NCBI GenBank assembly: GCA_001872995.1 | Contig: MNXO01000004.1 | Coordinates: forward strand, 1 to 5,744 | Direction of reading: 5' to 3' | DNA from: Bacteroidetes bacterium CG2_30_32_10 | GTDB lineage: Bacteria; Bacteroidota; Bacteroidia; Bacteroidales; CG2-30-32-10 | Length of the DNA: 5,744 bases | Shown: piece by piece, positions 1 through 5,744 of the stretch | Layout: every line of letters begins with the position of its first letter | Numbering within the stretch: the first letter of the stretch is position 1 | Translations under genes and position numbers: made by a program | Notes under the pieces: model-generated | The model's input: only the letters and a program-made list of their open reading frames with translations | The model's database searches: none | What the model was told of the DNA's origin: nothing

Positions 1-7
1 AAACATT

Positions 8-553
8 ATGACTATAGAATTAGAAGAACAAATTAAAGAATTGCAAAAAAAAGTGGCAAAATTAGAGCAAAACAGAAAAGACCAATTATCAATAGCTGTT
101 GTTTCGGGTGACTTTGATAAAATATTAGCAGCCATGGTTATTTCAATTGCAGCCGCTGCTTCCGATACCAAGGTAAAATTGTTTTTCTCCTTTTGGGCGT
201 TATCTGCACTTAGAGACCCTCATAAAAGTGCTAAGGGGAAAAATTTTATTTCAAAGATGTTTGGGTTTATGTTGCCTAACGGAAGAAACAAATTGAAATT
301 ATCAAAATTAAATATGGCAGGAATGGGTCCTGTAATGATTAAATATTTAATGAAAAAACAAAATGTATATTCAATAGACCAAATGTTTAAAGAAGCTGGA
401 GAGCTTGGTATTGAAATAATAATTTGTGAAATGTCAATGGGATTAATGGGATTTAAAAAAGAAGAAATGATAGATTATCCTCATCTTAGTTACGCAGGAG
501 CTGCAACATTTGTTGCCGATGCAAATGAAAGTAGTGCCCAATTATTTATATAA
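8..553 (+). CDS. dsrE2: DsrE2-family sulfur-transfer protein (DsrE/DsrF/DrsH-like)
   Basis: This 181-residue protein looks like a DsrE2-type persulfide carrier, a family that passes sulfane sulfur to or from TusA in the cytoplasm of sulfur-metabolising prokaryotes. Residues 3-23 form a charged heptad-like helix, probably a short coiled coil. A SGDFDK motif (33-38) then opens a Rossmann-like core, followed by a hydrophobic stretch (about 39-68) containing FFSFWAL. The family-typical LNMAGMG (101-107) and CEMSMGLMG (140-148) motifs follow, and the end (DANESSAQLFI) also fits the family. Cys140 is the only cysteine and is the expected persulfide site. The hydrophobic 39-68 stretch could allow membrane association, but it is also the core helix and strand of the fold. 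No in-frame stop lies in the 7 bases before the chosen ATG, so a slightly earlier start is possible. The tusA start follows 34 bases after its stop, which suggests a shared transcript and function. Confidence 0.88.
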   Translation: MTIELEEQIKELQKKVAKLEQNRKDQLSIAVVSGDFDKILAAMVISIAAAASDTKVKLFFSFWALSALRDPHKSAKGKNFISKMFGFMLPNGRNKLKLSKLNMAGMGPVMIKYLMKKQNVYSIDQMFKEAGELGIEIIICEMSMGLMGFKKEEMIDYPHLSYAGAATFVADANESSAQLFI

Positions 554-570
554 ACAAAACAATTATAAAT

Positions 571-587
571 TTAAAAAAATTAAAAAT
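571..587 (+). promoter_or_regulatory. A/T-only translation initiation region of tusA
   Basis: The 17 bases directly before the ATG at 588 are only A and T, with no purine-rich GGAG core. Such unstructured A/T leaders replace Shine-Dalgarno sites in many Bacteroidota. The tract supports starting TusA at 588 rather than at the in-frame ATG at 510, which lies inside the upstream gene. The assignment rests on composition and position only. Confidence 0.45.
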
Positions 588-839
588 ATGACAACAGAAG
601 AATTAAAAAACTTAGCTATAGCAAAGTCTATTGATGCCCGTGGAACGGCTTGCCCTGGTCCACTTTTAGAAGCAAAAAAAGCCATTGGAACCGTAAAAGC
701 TGGCGATATTTTGGAAATATTATCTGCTGATGAAGGTACCAAAAGCGATATCCCCAAATGGTGTAACAAACAAGGTCATGAATATCTTGGTGCTATTGAT
801 GAAAATGGATACTTCAAAGTTTATATGAAGAAAAAATAA
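588..839 (+). CDS. tusA: TusA-family sulfur carrier protein
   Basis: This 83-residue protein is a complete TusA (SirA/YhhP-like) carrier, which holds sulfur as a cysteine persulfide and hands it between sulfurtransferases and target enzymes in the cytoplasm. The signature IDARGTACPGPL (15-26) contains the CPxP motif, with Cys22 as the carrier residue. The SADEG segment (46-50) and the later DIPKWCNKQGHEYLG segment (54-68) match the rest of the small alpha/beta fold. Cys59 is a second cysteine seen in many TusA proteins of sulfur-oxidising microbes. The start at 588 gives the normal family length; the longer frame from 510 would add 26 unrelated residues overlapping dsrE2. It lies between dsrE2 and the mvhD-like gene, so its likely partners are DsrE2 and the Hdr/Qmo-like enzyme rather than tRNA thiolation, though the sequence alone cannot exclude the latter. 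Confidence 0.93.
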   Translation: MTTEELKNLAIAKSIDARGTACPGPLLEAKKAIGTVKAGDILEILSADEGTKSDIPKWCNKQGHEYLGAIDENGYFKVYMKKK

Positions 840-847
840 ACAATTTT

Positions 848-1255
848 ATGGCTGAAAAAAACATGAAAAGTGCTAAAATATTAGTCTTTTCAACCGAAAA
901 AATAAGTGACCCTGCCATTGATATGGCAGGTTTACTTAAACTACATTATCCACCTACCGTATATACGATAACAGTCCCTTGTTCGAGTGGCATAAAATCA
1001 AGATGGATTATGCATGCTTATGAAAAAGGATTTGATGGCGTATTTATAGCTGCAGATGGTAGCGATTGCATATTTGGGGAATCTTGTACAGAAAAAACTG
1101 GACATATTGTAAGCCGAACTCATGAATTGATGAAACAGAATAAAATTGAACCTGCACGTTTGAAAATGGCAGCTATTTGTTCTGTTTGTAGCGAATCGTT
1201 TGTTAAGCAGATAAAAAGTTTTAATGAGTATTTACTTAAAAATTCAAACTCGTAA
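848..1255 (+). CDS. MvhD/FlpD-like iron-sulfur subunit (stand-alone QmoB C-terminal domain type)
   Basis: This 135-residue protein resembles the MvhD/FlpD family (hydrogenase iron-sulfur subunit, delta). In methanogens that family carries electrons into HdrA, and in sulfate reducers it forms the C-terminal domain of QmoB. Family traits are LHYPPTV (32-38), PCSSG (44-48), GFDGVFIAADGSDC (61-74) and the end region EPARLKMAAICSVCSESFVKQI (101-122). The five cysteines are at 45, 74, 80, 111 and 114. The N-terminal CxxC usual in MvhD is replaced by FSTEKISDPAIDMAG (14-28), and the usual GC in GCxxxDC is AA, so cluster ligation must differ or the cluster may be absent. The ATG at 848 is 8 bases after tusA; a second Met at residue 6 is an alternative start. 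The stop shares one base with the next start (TAATG), indicating translational coupling to the HdrA-like gene, its probable partner. Confidence 0.8.
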   Translation: MAEKNMKSAKILVFSTEKISDPAIDMAGLLKLHYPPTVYTITVPCSSGIKSRWIMHAYEKGFDGVFIAADGSDCIFGESCTEKTGHIVSRTHELMKQNKIEPARLKMAAICSVCSESFVKQIKSFNEYLLKNSNS

Positions 1256-2556
1256 TGATAAGTAAACAAAAAATCACTTCGTTTGATGCTCTAATTATTG
1301 GTGGTGGTATTGCAGGTGGTGAAGCCGCCTTAAATATAGCCAATACTGGCTATAAAGTATTGCTAATTGAAAAAGACCTCTCTATTGGTGGAAAAATGAT
1401 ATTATTGAGTAAAGTTTTTCCTACTTTAGATTGTGCAGCTTGTATAACCACTCCTAAGGTCTCTGAAATTTCTAGACATCCCAATATCACTCTTTTTACT
1501 AGCTGTGAAGTTAGTAAAATCAATAAAATTGATGAAAACAATTTTGAAGCAACAATTATTAAAAAACCACGCTATGTGGTAATAGAAGATTGTACTGCTT
1601 GCCAATTATGCGAACAAGCTTGTCCTGTGAGCGTTCCCGACGAATATCAATTTAATCTTGTTGGGCGTAAAGCTGCATTTATCCCTTTTAGCATTGCCAG
1701 CCCAAAAGCAGCAGCTATTGACATTGAAAATTGTATCTTGTGTGGTGCTTGTGAAAAGGTTTGCCCTACTAATTGTATTGATTTTACGCAGGATACAGAA
1801 GAATATCAAGTTCACATTAATACCGTTATTTTAGCAACTGGTTTCAAATTGTTTGACCCGCTTCTAATGCCTCGATACGGCTATGGGCTTTACAAAAATG
1901 TTATTACATCTATGCAAATGGAACGCGAGTTAGCCCCAACTAGACCATTTAACACGATATTAAGACCAAGTGACGGCAAAGTACCCGATAAAATAGCTTA
2001 TGTGTTATGCACAGGCTCAAGAGATGCTTCTATTGGAAACCCAATTTGCTCTCAGATTTGCTGCATGTATTCCATCAAACAGTCGCAATTGCTTATGGGA
2101 GCTTTGCCAATGGCTGATGTAACTATATATTATATTAACATTCGCTCTTTTGGCAAAGGCTTCGAAGAGTTTTACCAACAAGCAAAAGGAATGGGCGTTA
2201 ATTTTGTGAAAGGAAAGATTGGTAAAATTTCAGAAAAAGAAAATGGTAATCTTATTCTTCGATACGAAGATATCAACGAAAATAGGGTTAAAGAAGCAGA
2301 ACACGATATGGTTGTTCTATCAGTTGGTGTTCTTCCCAATCAAGATGCTACCAAGTTATTCAAGACAGATGAATTAAAACTCGACCCCTATAAATTTATC
2401 CATCAAGTAGATTCGCTCTTAAGCCCTGCCAAAACGAGCATTGATGGAGTATTTGTTGCAGGAACGGCATCTGGTCCAATGGATATTCCAGACTCAATTC
2501 TATTCGCAGGTTCTGCATCATCAGAAGCTATAAGTTATTTAATACAACACAAATGA
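1255..2556 (+). CDS. HdrA/QmoA-like FAD and iron-sulfur oxidoreductase subunit (short form)
   Basis: This 433-residue protein is a short HdrA homologue, close to QmoA in length and lacking both the N-terminal HdrA domain and the C-terminal ferredoxin domain of full-length HdrA. Residues 11-45 form the FAD-binding Rossmann motif (GGGIAGGEAA at 16-25, acidic Glu39, then IGGKM). The segment FPTLDCAAC (55-63) contains the HdrA-type C60xxC63. An inserted ferredoxin domain has two complete motifs: C113/C116/C119/C123 and C160/C163/C166/C170. An ATG motif (194-196) and VGVLPN (357-362) belong to the thioredoxin-reductase-like fold. C252, C265, C269 and C270 form CX12CX3CC, which in HdrA ligates an unusual [4Fe-4S] cluster. 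The C-terminal IDGVFVAGTASGPMDIPDSI (396-415) is the second FAD site. In a Qmo-like complex it would be a cytoplasmic electron-transfer flavoprotein. It overlaps the next gene by ATGA. QmoA-like HdrA is the best call; strict orthology to sulfate-reducer QmoA is not shown. Confidence 0.87.
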   Translation: MISKQKITSFDALIIGGGIAGGEAALNIANTGYKVLLIEKDLSIGGKMILLSKVFPTLDCAACITTPKVSEISRHPNITLFTSCEVSKINKIDENNFEATIIKKPRYVVIEDCTACQLCEQACPVSVPDEYQFNLVGRKAAFIPFSIASPKAAAIDIENCILCGACEKVCPTNCIDFTQDTEEYQVHINTVILATGFKLFDPLLMPRYGYGLYKNVITSMQMERELAPTRPFNTILRPSDGKVPDKIAYVLCTGSRDASIGNPICSQICCMYSIKQSQLLMGALPMADVTIYYINIRSFGKGFEEFYQQAKGMGVNFVKGKIGKISEKENGNLILRYEDINENRVKEAEHDMVVLSVGVLPNQDATKLFKTDELKLDPYKFIHQVDSLLSPAKTSIDGVFVAGTASGPMDIPDSILFAGSASSEAISYLIQHK

Positions 2557-4478
2557 AAAAGAAAATAGGCGTTTATATTTGCCATTGTGGAGGCAACATT
2601 TCCGATTACGTGGATGTTGAAAAAGTAAGACAGGCTATTGAAAATGAAGAAGGAGTTTCATTGGCTAAAACAACCATTTTTGCTTGCTCTGATTCTAACC
2701 AAAAAGACATGGTTGCTGATATTAATACAAATCAATTAGATGGAGTAGTTGTGGCTTCTTGTTCTCCAAAACTCCACCTTATTACTTTCAGAAATGTCTG
2801 TGAAAGAGCCAATTTAAACAAATATAATTATGTTCATGCCAATATTCGTGAGCAAGTGTCTTGGGCTCATTCAGATGATAAACTAGGAGCAACCGAAAAA
2901 GCAATTCATATTGTTAAAGCAGCTATTGCTAAAGTTCGCTATGCCGAATCATTAGAACCAAACAAAATTGTTGCTCAAAAAGCAGTAGCTATTATTGGAG
3001 GCGGAGTTGCGGGTATGAAAGCTGCAATTGCTTTATCCGACAAAGATTGCCCTGTATATCTTATCGAAAGAGAGTTTTTTATTGGCGGAAGAGTGGCTCA
3101 GTGGGATACTATGTTTACAACCAATGAAACAGGGAAGGAAGTAGTTACAAAATTATACAATAATCTTATTTTACGACCCAATGTTACCATTTTTACAGGA
3201 GCGGAAGTCATTAAAAATGTAGGGAGTATTGGCGATTTTAAATTAAAAGTAAAAATTGCCCCTCGTTATATAAAAGATAAATGTAAGGAAGGCAATTTAC
3301 AAAAGGCGATTGATGCCTGTCCTGTTGTGCTTCCCGATGAATTCAATTTCAACATTACTACTAGAAAAGCAATTTATCATAATTTCCCCAGCGAATACCC
3401 ACAATCGCCAGTTATAGATATAAAAAACTGTACCCGTTGCGGTAAATGCGAGCAAATATGCGAAAATATTGACTTTTCTCAAAAAGAAGAAATTCTTGAT
3501 ATCAATGTAGGTTCAGTACTAATGGCAACTGGTTTTGACCCTTATACCCCTAAAGATGGCGAATTTGGATATAATGAAGTTGACAATGTAGTTACTTTGC
3601 CTCAATTTAAACGAATGATTGAACTTAGTGATAAAAAGTTATTATTCAAAGAAAAAGAAGTTAAAAATATTGCATATATCTATTGCGTTGGCAGTAGGCA
3701 AGCAGAAGGCGAAAATACATATTGTTCCCGATATTGCTGCACATCAGCCATTCACTCTTCGCTTTTAGTGAAGAAAAAATTTGCTAATATTTACAACTAT
3801 CATTTTACACGAGGCATAAGAACCTATGGAAAACAAGAGGTTTTGTATGCAGAATCGTCTCAACAAGGCGATATTTATATGCAATCATACGAAGATGCAT
3901 TGCCAATAGTATCTCGTATTAATGATAAAACGATAGTTAAAATAAATGATATATTAACTGGTGGTAAAGAAATTACGGTGGAAGCCGATTTAATAGTACT
4001 TGTTACAGGAATGGTGCCACGAGCCGATAATTCGGTGGGTGCTCTTTTTAAATTACCAAAAGGTAGAGATAATTTTTTCAATGAAATTCACATGAAACTA
4101 CGCCCTGTGGAAACATTTATAGATGGTGTAACTATTTCTGGTGCTTGTCAGGGACCAAAAAATATTATGGAATCTGCTAATTCCGCCCTTTCAGCAGCAA
4201 CGAAATCCTATTCTTATATAAGTAAAGGAATTTTAGAAACCGAACCTATTGTTGCTGTTGTTGATAAAAACGCTTGTTCTTGGTGTAATTCTTGCTCAGA
4301 GGCTTGTCCTTTTGATGCTATTAGCAAAATTGAAATTGGAGAAAAAACAATTGCATCAATTAATAACGCTGTATGCAAAGGCTGTGGAATGTGTTTACCT
4401 GTTTGCCCTACCGATGCTATTGATTTAATTGCTTATTCTTCAAAAGAAATTGAAAGCATGATAGATTCGTTGATATAA
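2553..4478 (+). CDS. HdrA/QmoB-like FAD and iron-sulfur oxidoreductase subunit (full-length form)
   Basis: This 641-residue protein is a full-length HdrA/QmoB homologue. The N-terminal HdrA domain (1-130) starts GVYICHCGGN and has C10, C12, C45, C70 and C83. The FAD-binding domain carries GGGVAG (149-154), Glu172 and IGGR (177-180). Its inserted ferredoxin (about 238-305) keeps C293/C296/C299/C303, but the first motif is reduced to C244 and C256. CX12CX3CC is present at C378, C391, C395 and C396. The second FAD region is IDGVTISGACQGP (523-535). A C-terminal 2[4Fe-4S] domain follows (C575/C578/C581/C585 and C608/C611/C614/C618). Sulfate-reducer QmoB has an MvhD domain fused at its C-terminus; here that part is a separate upstream gene. 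It lacks the CxxC found after the FAD motif in the neighbouring short paralogue. The likely role is electron exchange between the sulfur-side partner and the membrane subunit. Its start overlaps the previous stop by 4 bases. Confidence 0.87.
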   Translation: MKKKIGVYICHCGGNISDYVDVEKVRQAIENEEGVSLAKTTIFACSDSNQKDMVADINTNQLDGVVVASCSPKLHLITFRNVCERANLNKYNYVHANIREQVSWAHSDDKLGATEKAIHIVKAAIAKVRYAESLEPNKIVAQKAVAIIGGGVAGMKAAIALSDKDCPVYLIEREFFIGGRVAQWDTMFTTNETGKEVVTKLYNNLILRPNVTIFTGAEVIKNVGSIGDFKLKVKIAPRYIKDKCKEGNLQKAIDACPVVLPDEFNFNITTRKAIYHNFPSEYPQSPVIDIKNCTRCGKCEQICENIDFSQKEEILDINVGSVLMATGFDPYTPKDGEFGYNEVDNVVTLPQFKRMIELSDKKLLFKEKEVKNIAYIYCVGSRQAEGENTYCSRYCCTSAIHSSLLVKKKFANIYNYHFTRGIRTYGKQEVLYAESSQQGDIYMQSYEDALPIVSRINDKTIVKINDILTGGKEITVEADLIVLVTGMVPRADNSVGALFKLPKGRDNFFNEIHMKLRPVETFIDGVTISGACQGPKNIMESANSALSAATKSYSYISKGILETEPIVAVVDKNACSWCNSCSEACPFDAISKIEIGEKTIASINNAVCKGCGMCLPVCPTDAIDLIAYSSKEIESMIDSLI

Positions 4479-4501
4479 CAACAATTTTTGAATCGTTGAT
4501 A
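4464..4501 (+). repeat. 12-bp imperfect direct repeat at the qmoB-like/wHTH junction
   Basis: GATTCGTTGATA (4464-4475, in the last codons of the HdrA/QmoB-like gene) recurs as GAATCGTTGATA (4490-4501), 11 of 12 bases identical, with copies offset by 26 bases. The second copy lies just before the start of the winged-helix gene. It may be a remnant of a small tandem duplication of the gene end, or a chance repeat in AT-rich DNA. An operator role for the adjacent winged-helix protein is conceivable but not supported beyond position. Confidence 0.4.
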
Positions 4502-4514
4502 AAAAATAAATAAT
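4500..4514 (+). promoter_or_regulatory. A/T-only translation initiation region of the winged-helix gene
   Basis: The 15 bases before the ATG at 4515 are only A and T (TAAAAAATAAATAAT) and lack a Shine-Dalgarno core, as upstream of tusA. This supports the 4515 start and re-initiation inside the operon after the 36-base gap. No transcription terminator is visible in that gap: the GTTG/CAAC pairing at 4469-4482 is too short. Confidence 0.4.
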
Positions 4515-4799
4515 ATGGAAATTGAAAAAGGGAAAACGGCTAAATACCTTAAGGAGAAAAGAGAAGTTGCTCAAGAAGTAAAAGACAAACAAAAAGAATT
4601 TTTAAAAATTAAAAAAGCAATTCTTGATGCCTTAAAAGAAGATGCTTTAACCATTGACCAATTAACACAAAAACTTAATATGGCTAAACACGAAGTTGTA
4701 TTTTATTTAATGTCTTTGGTTAAATATGGCTTTGTGCAAACAGGCGATGTTGATGATATGGATGAATATTTCTCTTATAAATTAAAAAATAATGGCTAA
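4515..4799 (+). CDS. Small winged helix-turn-helix protein
   Basis: This 94-residue protein has a very charged N-terminal helix (about 1-32, rich in Lys and Glu). A compact helical region resembling a winged helix-turn-helix follows: helix 1 at about 33-41, a turn and helix 2 TIDQLTQKL (47-55), and a recognition-like helix AKHEVVFYLMSLVKYG (57-72). A short acidic wing (FVQTGDVDDMDEYFSYKL, 73-90) ends the protein. It has no cysteine and no metal or flavin motif. I do not recognise a named family beyond ArsR/MarR-like winged helices. It sits between the HdrA/QmoB-like and QmoC-like genes and overlaps the latter by 8 bases, so it is co-expressed and probably coupled to it. It may be an autoregulator of this operon or a small accessory or assembly protein of the complex that has reused the fold. 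The acidic wing is unlike that of a typical DNA binder, which leaves the second option open. Confidence 0.72.
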   Translation: MEIEKGKTAKYLKEKREVAQEVKDKQKEFLKIKKAILDALKEDALTIDQLTQKLNMAKHEVVFYLMSLVKYGFVQTGDVDDMDEYFSYKLKNNG

Positions 4800-5744
4800 A
4801 ATCAATCCAAAATTTGGAGAAAATTTAAAAAGTTATGGCGCAATTAATTTCAATGCTTGTTATAATTGCGGCAATTGTACAGCAGTTTGTTCTTTGTCCA
4901 CAGAAGAAGATTCTTTCCCTCGCGAAATGGTGCGATTTAGTGCGTTGGGATTAGATGACGAAATTAAATCTTCATTAAAACCATGGTTATGTTATTACTG
5001 TGGAGAATGTACAACGCATTGTCCTCAAACAGCCAATCCTGGAGAGTTAATGATGGTGCTTAGACGTTGGCTAACTTCTAAATACGATTGGACAGGATTA
5101 TCTGGTTTATTATATAAATCTTTGCCACTTAGCATTATTGCATTTTTACTTACTGCCATTGGTGTATTAGCATTTGCGGCTTATGAATCTTTTAAGCTGG
5201 AAACAATTATACACTTTGGACATTATTTCGAAATGATTGCTATTGGAGGTGTTTTCGCATTTATTCTTTTGCCTAACATCATTCGTATGTGGTGGTTTGT
5301 AATTTTAAAACCTAAATTAAAAATTTCTTTTTCTAATTATTTAATAAGCACTTGGGAATTGATCATTCACATGTTTACACAAAAAAGAGCATTGGGTTGC
5401 AACGAAAATCAATTTAGATGGTTCGAACACTTTGTTTTAGTTTTAGGTTATCTGGCGCTATTATTTACTACCGTATTCCTTGATTGGTTTTCAACTCAAA
5501 ACCTATTTATTATTATACTGGGCTATGTCGAAAGTGCTGCTATATTTATTATTACCCTCGATTTTGTTAAAAGTAGGATTAAAAAAAATAAAGAAGTTAG
5601 TAAAAATTCGCAACCATCCGATTGGTTCTTTGTAATATGGCTATTACTAATGGGTTTAACCGCTCTTATTGTTCGTTTATTTATTGATATCAATATTTTA
5701 GAAACGAATGTATGGATGTACTTAATTCACCTTATTGTATTGGT
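4792..5744 (+). CDS. QmoC-like membrane subunit: HdrC-type ferredoxin fused to cytochrome b (partial, 3' end outside window)
   Basis: The open frame encodes 317 complete residues and runs off the right edge. Residues 1-95 are an HdrC-like domain with two [4Fe-4S] motifs, C23/C26/C29/C33 and C67/C70/C73/C77. The rest is hydrophobic, with likely membrane helices at about 107-130, 146-170, 211-231, 235-258 and 278-300, and another starting near 306. It resembles the HdrE/NarI/DsrM-type cytochrome b of QmoC, which passes electrons between the cytoplasmic iron-sulfur chain and menaquinone. Candidate heme-b ligands are His141, His144, His193, His213 (in RWFEHF, a usual family context) and His313. 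There is no signal peptide, consistent with a cytoplasmic N-terminal domain. The ATG lies within the previous gene's last codons (8-base overlap), implying coupled translation. HdrC-HdrE fusion is an equivalent description; the QmoC label rests mainly on the two adjacent HdrA-type genes. Confidence 0.87.
   Translation, partial: MAKINPKFGENLKSYGAINFNACYNCGNCTAVCSLSTEEDSFPREMVRFSALGLDDEIKSSLKPWLCYYCGECTTHCPQTANPGELMMVLRRWLTSKYDWTGLSGLLYKSLPLSIIAFLLTAIGVLAFAAYESFKLETIIHFGHYFEMIAIGGVFAFILLPNIIRMWWFVILKPKLKISFSNYLISTWELIIHMFTQKRALGCNENQFRWFEHFVLVLGYLALLFTTVFLDWFSTQNLFIIILGYVESAAIFIITLDFVKSRIKKNKEVSKNSQPSDWFFVIWLLLMGLTALIVRLFIDINILETNVWMYLIHLIVL

Noticed and set aside
1..7. Promoter or leader for the operon at the left edge
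   Set aside because: Only seven bases precede the first ATG, so nothing can be said about transcription start or upstream genes.
45..52. Run of eight A in the dsrE2 coding region, considered as a programmed slippage or sequencing frameshift site
   Set aside because: The frame is continuous through the run and the protein downstream matches the family without a break; such runs are common in AT-rich genomes.
510..587. Longer in-frame N-terminal extension of TusA starting at the ATG at 510
   Set aside because: It would overlap the end of dsrE2 by 44 bases and add 26 residues unlike any TusA N-terminus; the ATG at 588 has an A/T-rich leader and gives the normal family length.
563..4081. Several reverse-strand open frames of 61-69 codons (563-769, 1350-1541, 1606-1815, 3297-3482, 3875-4081)
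   Set aside because: All lie opposite well-supported coding regions, encode no recognisable motif, and have no operon context of their own.
4469..4482. Possible hairpin GTTG-ATATAA-CAAC at the end of the qmoB-like gene, considered as a terminator
   Set aside because: The stem has only four pairs, is AT-rich, and includes the stop codon region; the downstream genes clearly belong to the same complex.

Overview
This window is a single-direction gene cluster. All seven genes are on the + strand with gaps of at most 36 bases, and four gene junctions are either overlapping or 8 bases apart. The DNA is strongly AT-rich. No start codon has a clear GGAGG-type Shine-Dalgarno site; several are instead preceded by A/T-only tracts. 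That style of initiation, together with the protein sequences, suggests an uncultured or environmental member of the Bacteroidota. This is an inference from composition and start context, not a phylogenetic result.

Layout: (1) 8-553, a DsrE2-family sulfur-transfer protein; (2) 588-839, a TusA sulfur carrier; (3) 848-1255, a free-standing MvhD/FlpD-like iron-sulfur protein; (4) 1255-2556, a short HdrA/QmoA-like flavoprotein with an inserted ferredoxin domain; (5) 2553-4478, a full-length HdrA/QmoB-like flavoprotein with an N-terminal HdrA domain and a C-terminal 2[4Fe-4S] domain; (6) 4515-4799, a small winged-helix protein; (7) 4792 to the right edge, a QmoC-like protein (two [4Fe-4S] motifs, then a membrane cytochrome b part), cut off by the window. 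The largest gap is 36 bases, so no gene-free stretch needs separate description. No promoter, terminator, RNA gene, mobile element or CRISPR array was recognised. The operon may begin upstream of base 1 and continues past base 5744.

How the parts may fit: proteins 3, 4, 5 and 7 together match the parts of the quinone-interacting Qmo complex of sulfate reducers (QmoA, QmoB with its fused MvhD domain, QmoC), except that the MvhD domain is here a separate gene. The two upstream genes encode persulfide carriers of the type that work with heterodisulfide-reductase-like enzymes in sulfur oxidation. The simplest reading is a membrane-bound Qmo/Hdr-like oxidoreductase that exchanges electrons between the menaquinone pool and a thiol- or persulfide-based sulfur donor delivered by TusA and DsrE2, or a cytoplasmic sulfur enzyme encoded elsewhere. 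The direction (sulfur oxidation, reduction or disproportionation) cannot be read from this sequence. No adenylylsulfate reductase (AprAB), Sat, DsrAB or HdrB gene lies in the window.

The most notable points are the pairing of DsrE2-TusA with a Qmo-like complex, the split and altered MvhD subunit, the loss of one cluster site and of a CxxC in the QmoB-like flavoprotein, and a winged-helix gene embedded between the qmoB-like and qmoC-like genes.
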